Source: Trachelipus rathkii (taxonomy: Eukaryota > Arthropoda > Malacostraca > Isopoda > Trachelipodidae). From it: a stretch of 11,505 bases of DNA. The stretch is taken from the NCBI GenBank assembly GCA_015478945.1, contig JABUQX010021173.1, positions 177,501-189,005 on the forward strand, written 5' to 3'. Of this stretch, positions 1 to 6,911 are shown piece by piece. The stretch's first letter is position 1. The number at the start of each line of letters is the position of its first letter. The translations under genes were made by a program, and so were the position numbers. The notes beneath the pieces were generated by a model, which was not told the origin of the DNA, did no database searches, and saw only the letters and a list, made by a program, of their open reading frames with translations.

Positions 1-257
1 ATTCAAGAGTTTGACAAACTCCCCATATGTGGAGCCGCCTTTAGAAATACGTTTTTAATTGCGTCATAGTTTACTATTGCAATCTGCAACCCGATGCAGT
101 CACAGAGAATGTGTTCTCATAATGTATTTTCTGTGGTGTTCTTTCGTCATGAACACCTCATGGAAAAGGAACTATATCAAGTCACTCTTTGGTTTCCGAT
201 TTTCCTTAGATGAAGCTAGTACCAAATGATAGACAGGAAAAATGGTCGACATTACTT
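1..257. other. unassigned single-copy-looking sequence
   Basis: No convincing open frame, RNA gene or repeat family is visible. The only local structure is a near-palindrome around 18-33 (CTCCCCATATGTGGAG, one mismatched pair). The right part, from about 220, belongs to the inverted repeat around the adjacent (AACCT)n array. Confidence 0.4.
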
Positions 258-495
258 GACTTAACCTAACCTAACCTAACCTAACCTAAAATAACCTAAC
301 TTAACTTAACTTAACCTGACTTAACCTGACTTAACCTAACTTAACCTAACCTAACCTAACCTAAATTAACCTAACCTAACCTAACCTAACCACAACTAAA
401 ACACAACACAACCACAATATAACCTCACTAACACTAACGATCAGTTGCGGGGTTTGTACGGGAAATTTTTTTGATGTCGTGTCTACCATTTGATA
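220..495. repeat. imperfect inverted repeat enclosing the (AACCT)n array
   Basis: The left arm TACCAAATGATAGACA (220-235) is the reverse complement of the right arm TGTCTACCATTTGATA (480-495) at 14 of 16 positions. Inside these arms CGACAT (247-252) pairs with ATGTCG (474-479), with 11 extra bases on the left. Both arm pairs are correctly nested, which is the layout of a foldback or MITE-like element whose core has been replaced or expanded by the pentamer array. No clear target-site duplication is seen, so the outer ends are not defined and chance similarity in AT-rich DNA is possible. Confidence 0.4.
258..391. repeat. degenerate (AACCT)n / (TTAGG)n-type array
   Basis: About 26 pentamer units of AACCT are visible with variants (AACTT, AACCTG, CTAAAATAACC, CTAAATTAACC). 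The exact complement is the TTAGG unit used as telomere repeat by many arthropods. This copy is interstitial: it is bounded on both sides by ordinary sequence, and it decays on the right into AACCACAACTAAAACACAAC. The unit interruptions indicate an old array. It may be a fossil telomere-repeat insertion, or a pentamer microsatellite expanded inside a small mobile element (see the inverted repeat at 220-495). Confidence 0.9.
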
Positions 496-961
496 TATCG
501 ACCATTTGGGTTATTCCTCTCCGTAGATGCGTCTCCTTAACTTATTAATATATCCATTTAAATCAACATAATGCCTAATATCTTAGTAAACATTTTCTCA
601 GCATTTGTTGCTCTCCTTTTGGGGAGCATCATTTAAGGTATGATTATACGCCTTCAAAATACATTGTATCTAATTAGTGACAACAAGTTCTGTAGTTTTA
701 TGTATTTGTTTATTCTTTGGAGTAACGGAGTTGTTTCATAAATAATACTTATTTACTTTATTTAATAACTATATATATATATACTGCTATATAACAACAA
801 CTTATATATATCTTCTGCTCTGCACTAATAACATAATATATATATATAATAATTGTGGCCATGGAGCACAGGCCCAGAACGACAGAATTGGAGGGCAACA
901 GAGATTCTCACAGGGCAGGGTATTTTTTAAAAGAGCTTATATGTTGTATTTGTAGTTATAT
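496..961. other. AT-rich non-coding sequence with short TA runs
   Basis: No gene is seen. Short (TA)n runs occur at about 768-783 and 836-849, separated by AACAACAAC and CTTCTGCTCTGC-like segments of the composite pattern that recurs later in the window. A less AT-rich patch at 853-920 (TGTGGCCATGGAGCACAGGC and following) has no assignment. It could belong to the left terminal region of the hAT remnant downstream, but no matching right end was found. Confidence 0.4.
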
Positions 962-970
962 ATAGGACTG

Positions 971-1026
971 CATATATATATATATACTTTATATTATATA
1001 TAAAAATATATATATATATATATATA

Positions 1027-1069
<43 letters not shown>

Positions 1070-1080
1070 TCTATATATAC
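971..1080. repeat. (TA)n microsatellite, interrupted
   Basis: A long alternating TA tract interrupted by CTTTATATTATATATAAAAA and by single C insertions. It lies upstream of the hAT transposase remnant. The interruptions suggest several expansion centres rather than one clean array. Confidence 0.9.
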
Positions 1081-1428
1081 TACTCGTTCTTTCTATCTTT
1101 CATTCACCAGTGGTTTCAAGTGCCAATTTTTTTTATGTTAAAAAATAAAAATGTTAAGATTGTCATATTGACATTAATTTGACCTTTTCATTTTCATCTC
1201 ATCTGGCAACCCTGAATGGTATCTTTCAGTTCATTTTGCTTGATATTCAGTGACTAATGTATTTTTTTTTTTTGCTAGGCCTGAACAGCCTATGTGCTCT
1301 GGCTGAAACATACATAAGTGCATCGGTTCAGATTTATTCAAGAATTAAGAAGTTAAATAATTGAGTTTTCAAAAGTAGAACATATTTATTTTTTTAAACA
1401 AATAGGTGACTTAGAAGGTTTGATATTA
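1081..1428. other. unassigned region upstream of the hAT remnant
   Basis: AT-rich sequence with homopolymer T runs and no supported gene. By position it would be the 5' untranslated or terminal part of the hAT element, but no terminal inverted repeat could be paired with the right side. Confidence 0.3.
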
Positions 1429-1545
1429 ATGGATGGTCTGTTGAAAAAAAAAAAAGAGTTTAAGTATAATGAAATTTTAAAACTAACAGCGAAAGAGTTG
1501 AGAAGGAGAAAGAATAATGAAGTGTTATCTAAAATGCAAGAGTAG
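1429..1545 (+). pseudogene. possible N-terminal lysine/arginine-rich piece of the hAT transposase
   Basis: A short frame from ATG 1429 to TAG 1543-1545 encodes 38 residues, very rich in Lys, Arg and Glu (four Lys in a row near the start, later KELRRRKNNEVLSKM). ZMYM1-like hAT transposases commonly begin with such a basic segment before the TTF-type zinc finger, and this piece sits in the right place and orientation about 200 bp before recognisable transposase sequence. The match is compositional only. It could equally be chance in an A-rich stretch. Confidence 0.35.
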
Positions 1546-1740
1546 ACTCATTCTTTATCAAGGCTAAATATAGTCTATCATTGGTACCCGGATAGACCTA
1601 CGAAATGAACAAAACCTGTTGATGACTAACGATAACGATAACACGGGTAATCGTGAAACAAACATATGAATCGACTTCTTACGTTACTGTCGAGAATAAT
1701 GACCAGGTAGACGAAGCACAAGGACGAAGCACAAGACAAA

Positions 1741-3945
1741 GAAGTCTTTATACCAAGCGATGATACATTTTATTGGAAGGTTAGTGAAACCACGCGAGAC
1801 TACTTTGCAAAAATGGGATTAATCAAAATTCAGCATAGATTCTTTTAATTCTAAGAGAATTTATCCAGATAAATGTAGATCTTAAAAAAATCCTTGTTTG
1901 AACGAAAACTTTTTAATGGAAATGTTGTGAAACGTGACTATTTAGTGTACTCTGAAACAGTCAAGGATCCTTCTTTTGTGGTCCCACTGTAAACTTTTGG
2001 AGGCGGTGTTGCTCTGCGTTTGCAACAGAAGATTTTAACGAAGGGTGGGAAGCATGGCAATACACGGGATACAGGCTGAACATATCAAATTCCGTTCGCA
2101 AATAGCGATTACCTTGATGCGCACTGAAGAGACTAAGTAATGAATTCATTATGTAGAGTTGGCAAGCAGCTGCTCTCTCTCTCGAATTAGAAAGAAGAAA
2201 TAAATATTGGAGAAATGCACTACAAAAAATTGTTGTTATTAGGAAACTTTCCTCGTGGGAGTTACCATTCCGAGGGGCTATGATGAAATAAATGGCTCTG
2301 GTCGAAATGGAAATTTTATGATGTGTCTGGAACTTATTAAAGAATTTGACCCTTTTTTACAAAATCACCTATCTCAATGTCAAAATTCTGGCAAAGGAAG
2401 CACTTCTTATTTATCACATAGCACTTACGAAGAACTTTCCAAATTATGGCTAGAAAGGTAATTAATCAGTGAATAGTGAAAGAAATTATGGAAAGTAGTA
2501 TTTTTCTGTTATTGTTGATTCCACTCCAGACATTACTCACAAAGATCAGCTGAGCTTTATCATCAGATATGTTAGCAAAGAAGGTACAACTGAAGAAATG
2601 TATTAGGATTTATTAAAAATATCCCTGGTTATTCAGCGTACCGTCCTGCTGACCATCGATGAGTATTCTCCAAAGCAAATAAATTCGCTGAAAGCAACGT
2701 TGTAAGAGAAGAGGATAGCATAAATAAGCCTTTTATATATATATTGAGAGGCCTCAGCATCTGGCCTGCAAACAAAAATTAAAGAGGAGGTCAACCATCT
2801 AGCATATTTCATATCATGTTCAGCTCGTTCCCTTAATTTAGTGGGATCTAGCTCTGCCACATGTTTATGTAAACAGGCGGTTTCTTTTTTGCTTTGCTTC
2901 AGAATCTCTTTATAATTTTTCTCAGGCTCTACACATCGTTGGGGTATCTTATAATCTTTCTTCAGAATTCACACAGCTTTATGGGGTGAGGTGGTCAGCT
3001 CAGGCAGAAAAGCACTTAAAAAACCCAGGAATGCAAGGGACTGGCAGGGTTGGCCAGGGTTTAAACTCTGTATCTGAGAAGATAAAAAATGAGAGACAAC
3101 CCAAGACGGCAACACTTGATATAAGAACAAATCTGCTACTTTCTGTGCATAATATGGGGAACCAATACTTACAGAGATTTGATTCTGTAAATAAAAAATT
3201 TAAATCTCTGGAAGATATTGTATGGCCACCGTTATTAATTTGCACAACTCCCTGTTTAAATTTATTAGAAGAATTAGAAGTTCATTAGAAACCTACGAAA
3301 ATTGTGCCAAAGAAAATTGAAAATCTTTACACAAAACAAGGAATCTGTATCTAAACATGATCTGAAGAGAGAAAAGAAGAAGAAAAATTATCGATATCTT
3401 TATATGCTTTCTTCAAGCAAGCTTCAATACCATATTAGATAAACTGTCAACAGAATTAAATAGGCGAAGTTTGCATACAGCGAATTTTCAGAAAAGTTTT
3501 ATTCTTATCAAATCTCACCGAAACCAACCCAGACGACATTCATAAATCAGCTAAATTATTACAAAAAATCTGTCAAATCTGACGATTTTGGGAGCTTGCA
3601 GTGATAAACTAGCGCAAAATGCCTTTTAGAAGGTAACGGTAAAACCTTGTCCCAATTAAACAAATATTTTATACAAAAGCCTTCATGATATATATATCAA
3701 ATCGAATATTGCATTAAAATTATTTTTATGTATTCCTGCGACAAACTACTCAGCTGAAAGATCATTCTCCACACTTAGAAGGGTTAAAAATTATTTACGC
3801 CCAGTCCCAACAGCGTTTAGTTCATCTTGCTGTACTTGGTATTGAAAATGATTTCACCGTAAAATTAGATTACGAAGATATTATTGACAAATTTACTAAC
3901 GAACGAAAAAGCAAGACGAAAACCTGTAATGAATCATTAGTTTGA
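1741..3945 (+). pseudogene. hAT-superfamily transposase remnant, ZMYM1/DUF4371-like, multiply disrupted
   Basis: Pieces of one transposase follow each other in the right order across all three + frames. At 1744-1845 a segment reads IPSDDTFYWKVSETTRDYFA, and at 1900-1989 ERKLFNGNVVKRDYLVYSE, which correspond to the region around the TTF-type zinc finger; its cysteines are lost. At 2184-2279 the frame reads ELERRNKYWRNALQKIV and ends in PFRG. At 2276-2458 it reads GYDEINGSGRNGNFMM, then EFDPFLQNHL. At 2499-2603 it reads YFSVIVDSTPD, the conserved block with the first catalytic Asp (codon 2517-2519). At 2763-2951 it reads ISCSARSLNLVG, then FFSGSTHRW. At 2986-3285 it reads VRWSAQAEKHLK and an insertion-domain helix region. 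At 3423-3476 it reads FNTILDKLSTELNRRSL. At 3681-3945 it reads IPATNYSAERSFSTLRR, then QQRLVHLAVLGIEND, the hAT dimerisation domain. In-frame stops lie at 1846, 1990, 2154, 2496, 2604, 2913, 2952 and 3286, with frameshifts near 2277, 2460-2492, 2960, 3290-3420 and 3803. The protein would be inactive. The host gene ZMYM1 is a domesticated relative, but this copy shows no sign of selection. Confidence 0.88.
3681..3945 (+). other. hAT C-terminal dimerisation domain (Dimer_Tnp_hAT-like) within the pseudogene
   Basis: The best-preserved part of the transposase. Frame starting at 3681 gives IALKLFLCIPATNYSAERSF followed by STLRRVKNYLR, the classic SAERSFS block of hAT transposases that mediates multimerisation. 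After codon 3798-3800 the reading shifts by one base to a frame running from 3805 to the TGA at 3943-3945 (SQQRLVHLAVLGIEND, then LDYEDIIDKF). The natural stop after an acidic/basic tail fits the usual end of this protein family, so 3945 is probably the original end of the coding sequence. Confidence 0.88.
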
Positions 3946-3991
3946 CATGGGCCAGGATAATGCTAGTACTATACTCTTGCACACCTGCACA

Positions 3992-4017
3992 CTATATATA
4001 TATATATATATATATAC
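3992..4017. repeat. (TA)n microsatellite
   Basis: A perfect alternating TA tract beginning 46 bp after the transposase stop, followed by ATAACAACACCTGCTATAGC and a very short AACCT piece (about 4041-4052). Confidence 0.9.
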
Positions 4018-4300
4018 CATATAACAACACCTGCTATAGCATAACCTAACCTTTCTTAACCCAGTATATATATGGGGCACAAATTTTTTTTTTTTGGGCC
4101 ACACATCGACTAGAGTAGTTAAATGCGGGCCTATATATATATATATATGTAACTATTCTTCTTTGCTGCTCACTGTAACATATGTACAGCAACTTGCTGT
4201 ATGTATGCTGTAACTAACACTTAGCAATAACAACTGCTGTAGTAACAACAACAACAACCCAGCAACATCTGCTAACTATATGCTAATACTCTCATATATT
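4018..4300. other. low-complexity region with CTGCTGT/AACAACAAC segments
   Basis: Contains two AACCT units near 4041, a GGGGCACA-T12-GGGCCACA segment at 4074-4104 that is self-complementary in outline, a (TA)n run at 4132-4147, and then irregular CAGCAACTTGCTGT / AACAACAACAACAACCC sequence. The 4074-4104 segment could be the right terminal region of the hAT remnant, but no partner end was identified. No gene is seen. Confidence 0.4.
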
Positions 4301-4500
4301 GCGGAGGGAGTGGGGTCACGTCGAGGAAAAGTTAAATTACCCCGCACGACTGGACCTATGAAGAGAGGAAGTATAGGGTGAACCACCGGAACATCAATTA
4401 CTGCAATCCAGTGGTGTTCAATTGTTGGATTCATACACATATTAGGTGTATTCAATATTAAACATTCGGATTTTATGTCCTTTCTTCATAGTTTTATGCA
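4301..4500. other. unassigned sequence, less AT-rich than its surroundings
   Basis: No long open frame and no motif recognised on either strand. The block about 4301-4400 is noticeably richer in G and C than the flanks and could be a fragment of an unknown repeat. Confidence 0.3.
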
Positions 4501-4501
4501 A

Positions 4502-4510
4502 TACACACAC

Positions 4511-4560
<50 letters not shown>

Positions 4561-4570
4561 ACACACACAT
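4502..4570. repeat. (AC)n microsatellite
   Basis: Long CA dinucleotide tract with three interruptions (CCT near 4510, CAT near 4555 and the terminal CAT). Typical arthropod dinucleotide microsatellite. Confidence 0.95.
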
Positions 4571-4809
4571 TTTAGAGATATATAATTACATACATTTTTA
4601 ACAACTCTAAAATGACCACCACAAATGTGCCTCAGAGAGAAGGGAGGCAGCTTCAAAGGCGAAACCAGTGATTACTGTTCCCTCGTTTAATGGTTAAAAG
4701 GGGGTACCAATAGACAGGACCGGGGTAAATAGACTTGTCCTGTCATAGACTCATTTAGATAGCCTTTTTGCATATTTAGACGAGACACCTGTCCCATTAT
4801 CCACTTTTC
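4571..4809. other. unassigned sequence with a short perfect hairpin
   Basis: No gene is recognised. GACAGGAC (4713-4720) is the exact reverse complement of GTCCTGTC (4737-4744) with a 16-base loop. The right end, TTCTAGAG at 4810-4817, is the left copy of the target-site duplication of the adjacent hAT element. Confidence 0.4.
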
Positions 4810-4817
4810 TTCTAGAG
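4810..4817. repeat. left target-site duplication TTCTAGAG
   Basis: Eight bases directly before the CAG terminus of the non-autonomous hAT element, identical to 5138-5145. Confidence 0.9.
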
Positions 4818-4922
4818 CAGCGATCTCCAAACTTTTTTGATCACGTACCCCTCAGACGAAAATAATTATAAGTTGTACCTCTATTGGCCTATAATATATT
4901 TTGATATAATACATATACTATC

Positions 4923-4924
<2 letters not shown>

Positions 4925-4954
<30 letters not shown>
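4925..4954. repeat. (TA)n microsatellite inside the hAT MITE
   Basis: Alternating TA tract in the element core, followed by ATAATATGCACTAATATATAATAATAACAACCTGCTC-like composite sequence. Confidence 0.9.
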
Positions 4955-4958
<4 letters not shown>

Positions 4959-5028
4959 GCACTAATATATAATAATAACAACCTGCTCTTCTTTCTATAT
5001 CTCTATACCTTTTTTACTATACCATATA

Positions 5029-5060
5029 CTCACGATCATACGCTTGAAAGTGATCGTGAG
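5029..5060. repeat. perfect 10-bp hairpin inside the hAT MITE
   Basis: CTCACGATCA (5029-5038) is the exact reverse complement of TGATCGTGAG (5051-5060), with a 12-base loop. It lies at the inner edge of the right terminal region. The left end also contains TGATCACG (4838-4845), so the arm may be a subterminal motif present in several copies. Confidence 0.85.
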
Positions 5061-5137
5061 CCTACTTCTTTGGCGTACCCCCAAGTATCACCTTGCGTAC
5101 TTCCCAGAGTACGCGTACCCGACTTTGAAGACCACTG

Positions 5138-5145
5138 TTCTAGAG
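5138..5145. repeat. right target-site duplication TTCTAGAG
   Basis: Eight bases directly after the CTG terminus of the non-autonomous hAT element, identical to 4810-4817. Confidence 0.9.
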
Positions 5146-5170
5146 CTCAATTTTTGTTTTGAAGATCAGC

Positions 5171-5171
<1 letters not shown>

Positions 5172-5246
<75 letters not shown>
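5172..5246. repeat. (GA)n microsatellite
   Basis: An uninterrupted AG dinucleotide tract of about 75 bp, a polypurine strand. A frame through it yields alternating Arg-Glu residues that are not a real protein. Confidence 0.95.
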
Positions 5247-5247
<1 letters not shown>

Positions 5248-5488
5248 CTGATAATAAACCCTACTCCGTTCTTCTTACTGTCTCCAGGCATTATTTTCAT
5301 GACTATGTTGATGTTTCGCATACAGTATGTGAGCAGCGATGTTGTCTATTCTCGAGTTCTTTTTAGTTGAAGTCTTTCGAATTTTCTGTCTTGACTTCCC
5401 AAAACTAAGACCAAATTCATTTGTCCTGTTTGTTCATTAACTAACTCTACTGACTACCCTAAATTCTTCGACTATCCAAACCCCAAAA
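5247..5488. other. unassigned non-coding sequence
   Basis: No recognised motif. The eight bases at its right edge, CCCCAAAA (5481-5488), resemble CTCCAAAC at 5609-5616 and may be a decayed target-site duplication. Confidence 0.3.
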
Positions 5489-5608
5489 TAGGGTTGGCTG
5501 ACGCACTGGGTTGGGGTACGGTTCTATGCCGGGTGGTGAGGTACGGTACTGGTGCACGACCTCCCGGTGCGGTGCCGTGCGGAAAAATTGGGAGCTCGGC
5601 CAACCCTC
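5489..5608. mobile_element. 120-bp GC-rich inverted-repeat element (decayed hAT-like MITE candidate)
   Basis: The left end TAGGGTTGGCTGAC and the reverse-complemented right end GAGGGTTGGCCGAG share AGGGTTGGC and pair at 11 of 14 positions. The flanks CCCCAAAA and CTCCAAAC agree at 6 of 8 positions, consistent with an eroded 8-bp duplication. The core is strikingly GC-rich for this window and made of GGTACGG/GGTGCGG/GTGCCGTG-like repeats that are partly self-complementary. CAGGGTTGGCCA-type ends are familiar from hAT elements; here the first base is T instead of C. The 60-codon open frame across it is a by-product. Confidence 0.55.
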
Positions 5609-5677
5609 CTCCAAACTCTAAAAGATTTTTTCGTTTCTCATTTCTCGATAGTCATCAATTTTTTTTATTTCGATAAA

Positions 5678-5748
5678 TAACCTAACCTAACCTAACCTAA
5701 CCTAACCTAACCTAACCTAACTAACCTAACCTAACCTAACTTAACCTA
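5678..5748. repeat. second (AACCT)n / (TTAGG)n-type array
   Basis: About 14 nearly perfect AACCT units in the same orientation as the array at 258-391, with one four-base unit (CTAA) and one AACTT. It is cleaner than the first array, so younger or better maintained. It begins directly after a T-rich run and ATTTCGATAAATAACC, and ends before a small hairpin region. Confidence 0.93.
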
Positions 5749-6158
5749 GAAGATGACGAAGTTTTATCTTCGTATTCTCCATCATCTTGGAGATGATCCC
5801 AACATGGGAACATAGCAAATAAAGGGACAGTAAGAAGCCACATGAGCCTATCAAGACTGTTTCAGTCAAAATATACTAAATATTTATCAAATACATGCTC
5901 ATGCAACTTGCACAACTTACACCGCACCCTTAAGCTTGTCATCATCCTATACAAAGGCCAATATAATATATACGCCAACTAATACTGCCAAAAGTATAAA
6001 CTATTGCTAAAGTACATCCTAACCAGACTACAACTTTAATAAGTTTATTATCATACCAGTAGTTGCAACATGCAGTTACATACCAGATCTTTTCATAACT
6101 TCCAATACCTCTCCTGTCTCCTCCTATAGGTTCTTCCGATCATTTTCTTTTTAACTAT
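5749..6158. other. unassigned AT-rich sequence with a small hairpin
   Basis: No gene is recognised. ATCATCT (5781-5787) and AGATGAT (5791-5797) form a perfect stem with a TGG loop, and GACGAAG/CTTCG (about 5754-5772) gives a second weak stem. The remainder, to the left duplication of the foldback element, is featureless. Confidence 0.4.
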
Positions 6159-6165
6159 GTATCCT

Positions 6166-6255
6166 CAAAATTTACCCTATACTAGGGTAATACCCTATAT
6201 AAGATATACTCTATACCCTATACTAGGGTATACCCTATGTATAGGGTAAATTTTG
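6166..6255. mobile_element. 90-bp foldback (MITE-like) element with exact 17-bp arms
   Basis: CAAAATTTACCCTATAC (6166-6182) is the exact reverse complement of 6239-6255. Pairing continues inward with TAGGGTA after a one-base slip. The interior repeats ACCCTATACTAGGGTA-type palindromes several times, so almost the whole 90 bp can fold on itself. It is bounded by an exact 7-bp direct repeat GTATCCT (6159-6165 and 6256-6262), which looks like a target-site duplication. The superfamily is uncertain because the duplication is 7 bp and the ends do not begin with CAG. Confidence 0.7.
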
Positions 6256-6280
6256 GTATCCTGTTTTATATTTTGTCTTT

Positions 6281-6336
6281 AGCGGAATCGAACCACGAAC
6301 TCAGCGAGAAAAGGTTTTAGACACTCGGTAGCTAAA
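6281..6336 (-). repeat. tRNA-like (SINE-type) fragment with A- and B-box-like sequences
   Basis: Read on the minus strand, 6294-6284 is GGTTCGATTCC, a perfect RNA polymerase III B-box of the tRNA T-arm type. Upstream, 6334-6321 reads TAGCTACCGAGTGT, which resembles a D-arm/A-box (TAGCT...GAG). The spacing of 26 bases is somewhat short for a full tRNA, and no matching acceptor stem or anticodon arm closes convincingly, so it is not called a tRNA gene. A decayed tRNA-derived SINE head is the best reading. Confidence 0.4.
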
Positions 6337-6603
6337 ATCTGATACAAACTTTCTTCATCTAAAATTCTATTGACTATTATCATAAATGCTCCATGGATAA
6401 CCTTTCTTGGAATATTTCATATTAATTTCCTATAAAACATTTTCATCTCTGATTGATCTCAGCGTTCATCACGTTAGACGTCTTTCCTCTGGTTTTGATA
6501 ATTAAGTTGACGAGCTCTTCTTATGCATTCAGTGTATCTTCCTACTCATATCCTTGATCATCTTGGAAACAGGGCAACTTATGTGACCTTTTATACACAC
6601 TTT
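6337..6603. other. unassigned sequence
   Basis: No motif or gene recognised on either strand. Confidence 0.3.
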
Positions 6604-6608
6604 ATACA

Positions 6609-6640
<32 letters not shown>

Positions 6641-6700
6641 CATACATACATACATACATACATACATACATACATACATACATACATACATACATACATA
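6604..6700. repeat. (ATAC)n microsatellite
   Basis: About 24 tetranucleotide units, with one two-base slip (CATATACATA) near 6637. Frames through it give Ile-His-Thr-Tyr repeats that are not a real protein. Confidence 0.95.
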
Positions 6701-6830
6701 GAGCAAACTCCGGTTTTTGCAATTTTTAAAATTTAATTTATTTTTCAATTAACTTCCGTTTCAAAAAAAATAGTCAGCAGAAAAATTGCTGATGAAATCT
6801 TTCTTACCTTTCAAAGTAAATATCGTAGAT

Positions 6831-6911
6831 AGACAGACAGACAGACAGAGAGAGAGAGAGAGGAGGAGGGGAGAGAGAGAGAGAGAGAGGAGGAGAGAGA
6901 GAGGGAGAGGG
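6831..6911. repeat. (GACA)n then (GA)n microsatellite
   Basis: Four GACA units run directly into a GA tract interrupted by GGAGGAGGGG and GGAGGAG. Polypurine on the + strand. Confidence 0.93.

Larger units (their letters stand above)
4818..5137. mobile_element. 320-bp non-autonomous hAT element (MITE) with terminal inverted repeats and 8-bp TSD
   Basis: The left end begins CAGCGATCTCCAAAC and the right end, reverse-complemented, begins CAGTGGTCTTCAAAG: 11 of the first 15 bases agree and three of the four differences are transitions. Both ends start with the CAG that is usual for hAT elements. The element is bounded by a perfect 8-bp direct repeat TTCTAGAG (4810-4817 and 5138-5145), the target-site duplication length expected of hAT transposition. 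Six GTAC tetramers cluster within about 65 bp of the ends (4845, 4875, 5075, 5097, 5109, 5115), like subterminal transposase-binding repeats. The core holds a (TA)n tract and a 10-bp perfect hairpin. There is no coding capacity, so it must have been mobilised in trans. The TCCAAACTTTTTTGATCACG-type left end resembles Charlie-like hAT families (from memory) and not obviously the ZMYM1-like copy upstream. Confidence 0.9.

Noticed and set aside
258..391. Chromosome end (true telomere)
   Set aside because: The array is short, degenerate and flanked on both sides by ordinary sequence, so it is interstitial.
1741..3945. A functional host ZMYM1-like gene with introns
   Set aside because: The breaks are in-frame stops and one- or two-base shifts between adjoining blocks, without GT...AG intron structure at those points. 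This is pseudogene decay.
4502..4570. CRISPR-like array or other regularly spaced repeats
   Set aside because: All tandem repeats here are microsatellites without spacers, and the sequence is eukaryotic.
5044..5370. 108-codon + strand open frame with a long Arg-Glu run
   Set aside because: It is the right end of the hAT MITE plus the (GA)n microsatellite read in frame. No domain.
6281..6336. A genuine tRNA gene
   Set aside because: Only the B-box and a weak D-arm are seen. No closing acceptor stem or anticodon arm was found.
6523..6729. 68-codon frame of Ile-His-Thr-Tyr repeats
   Set aside because: Translation of the (ATAC)n microsatellite.
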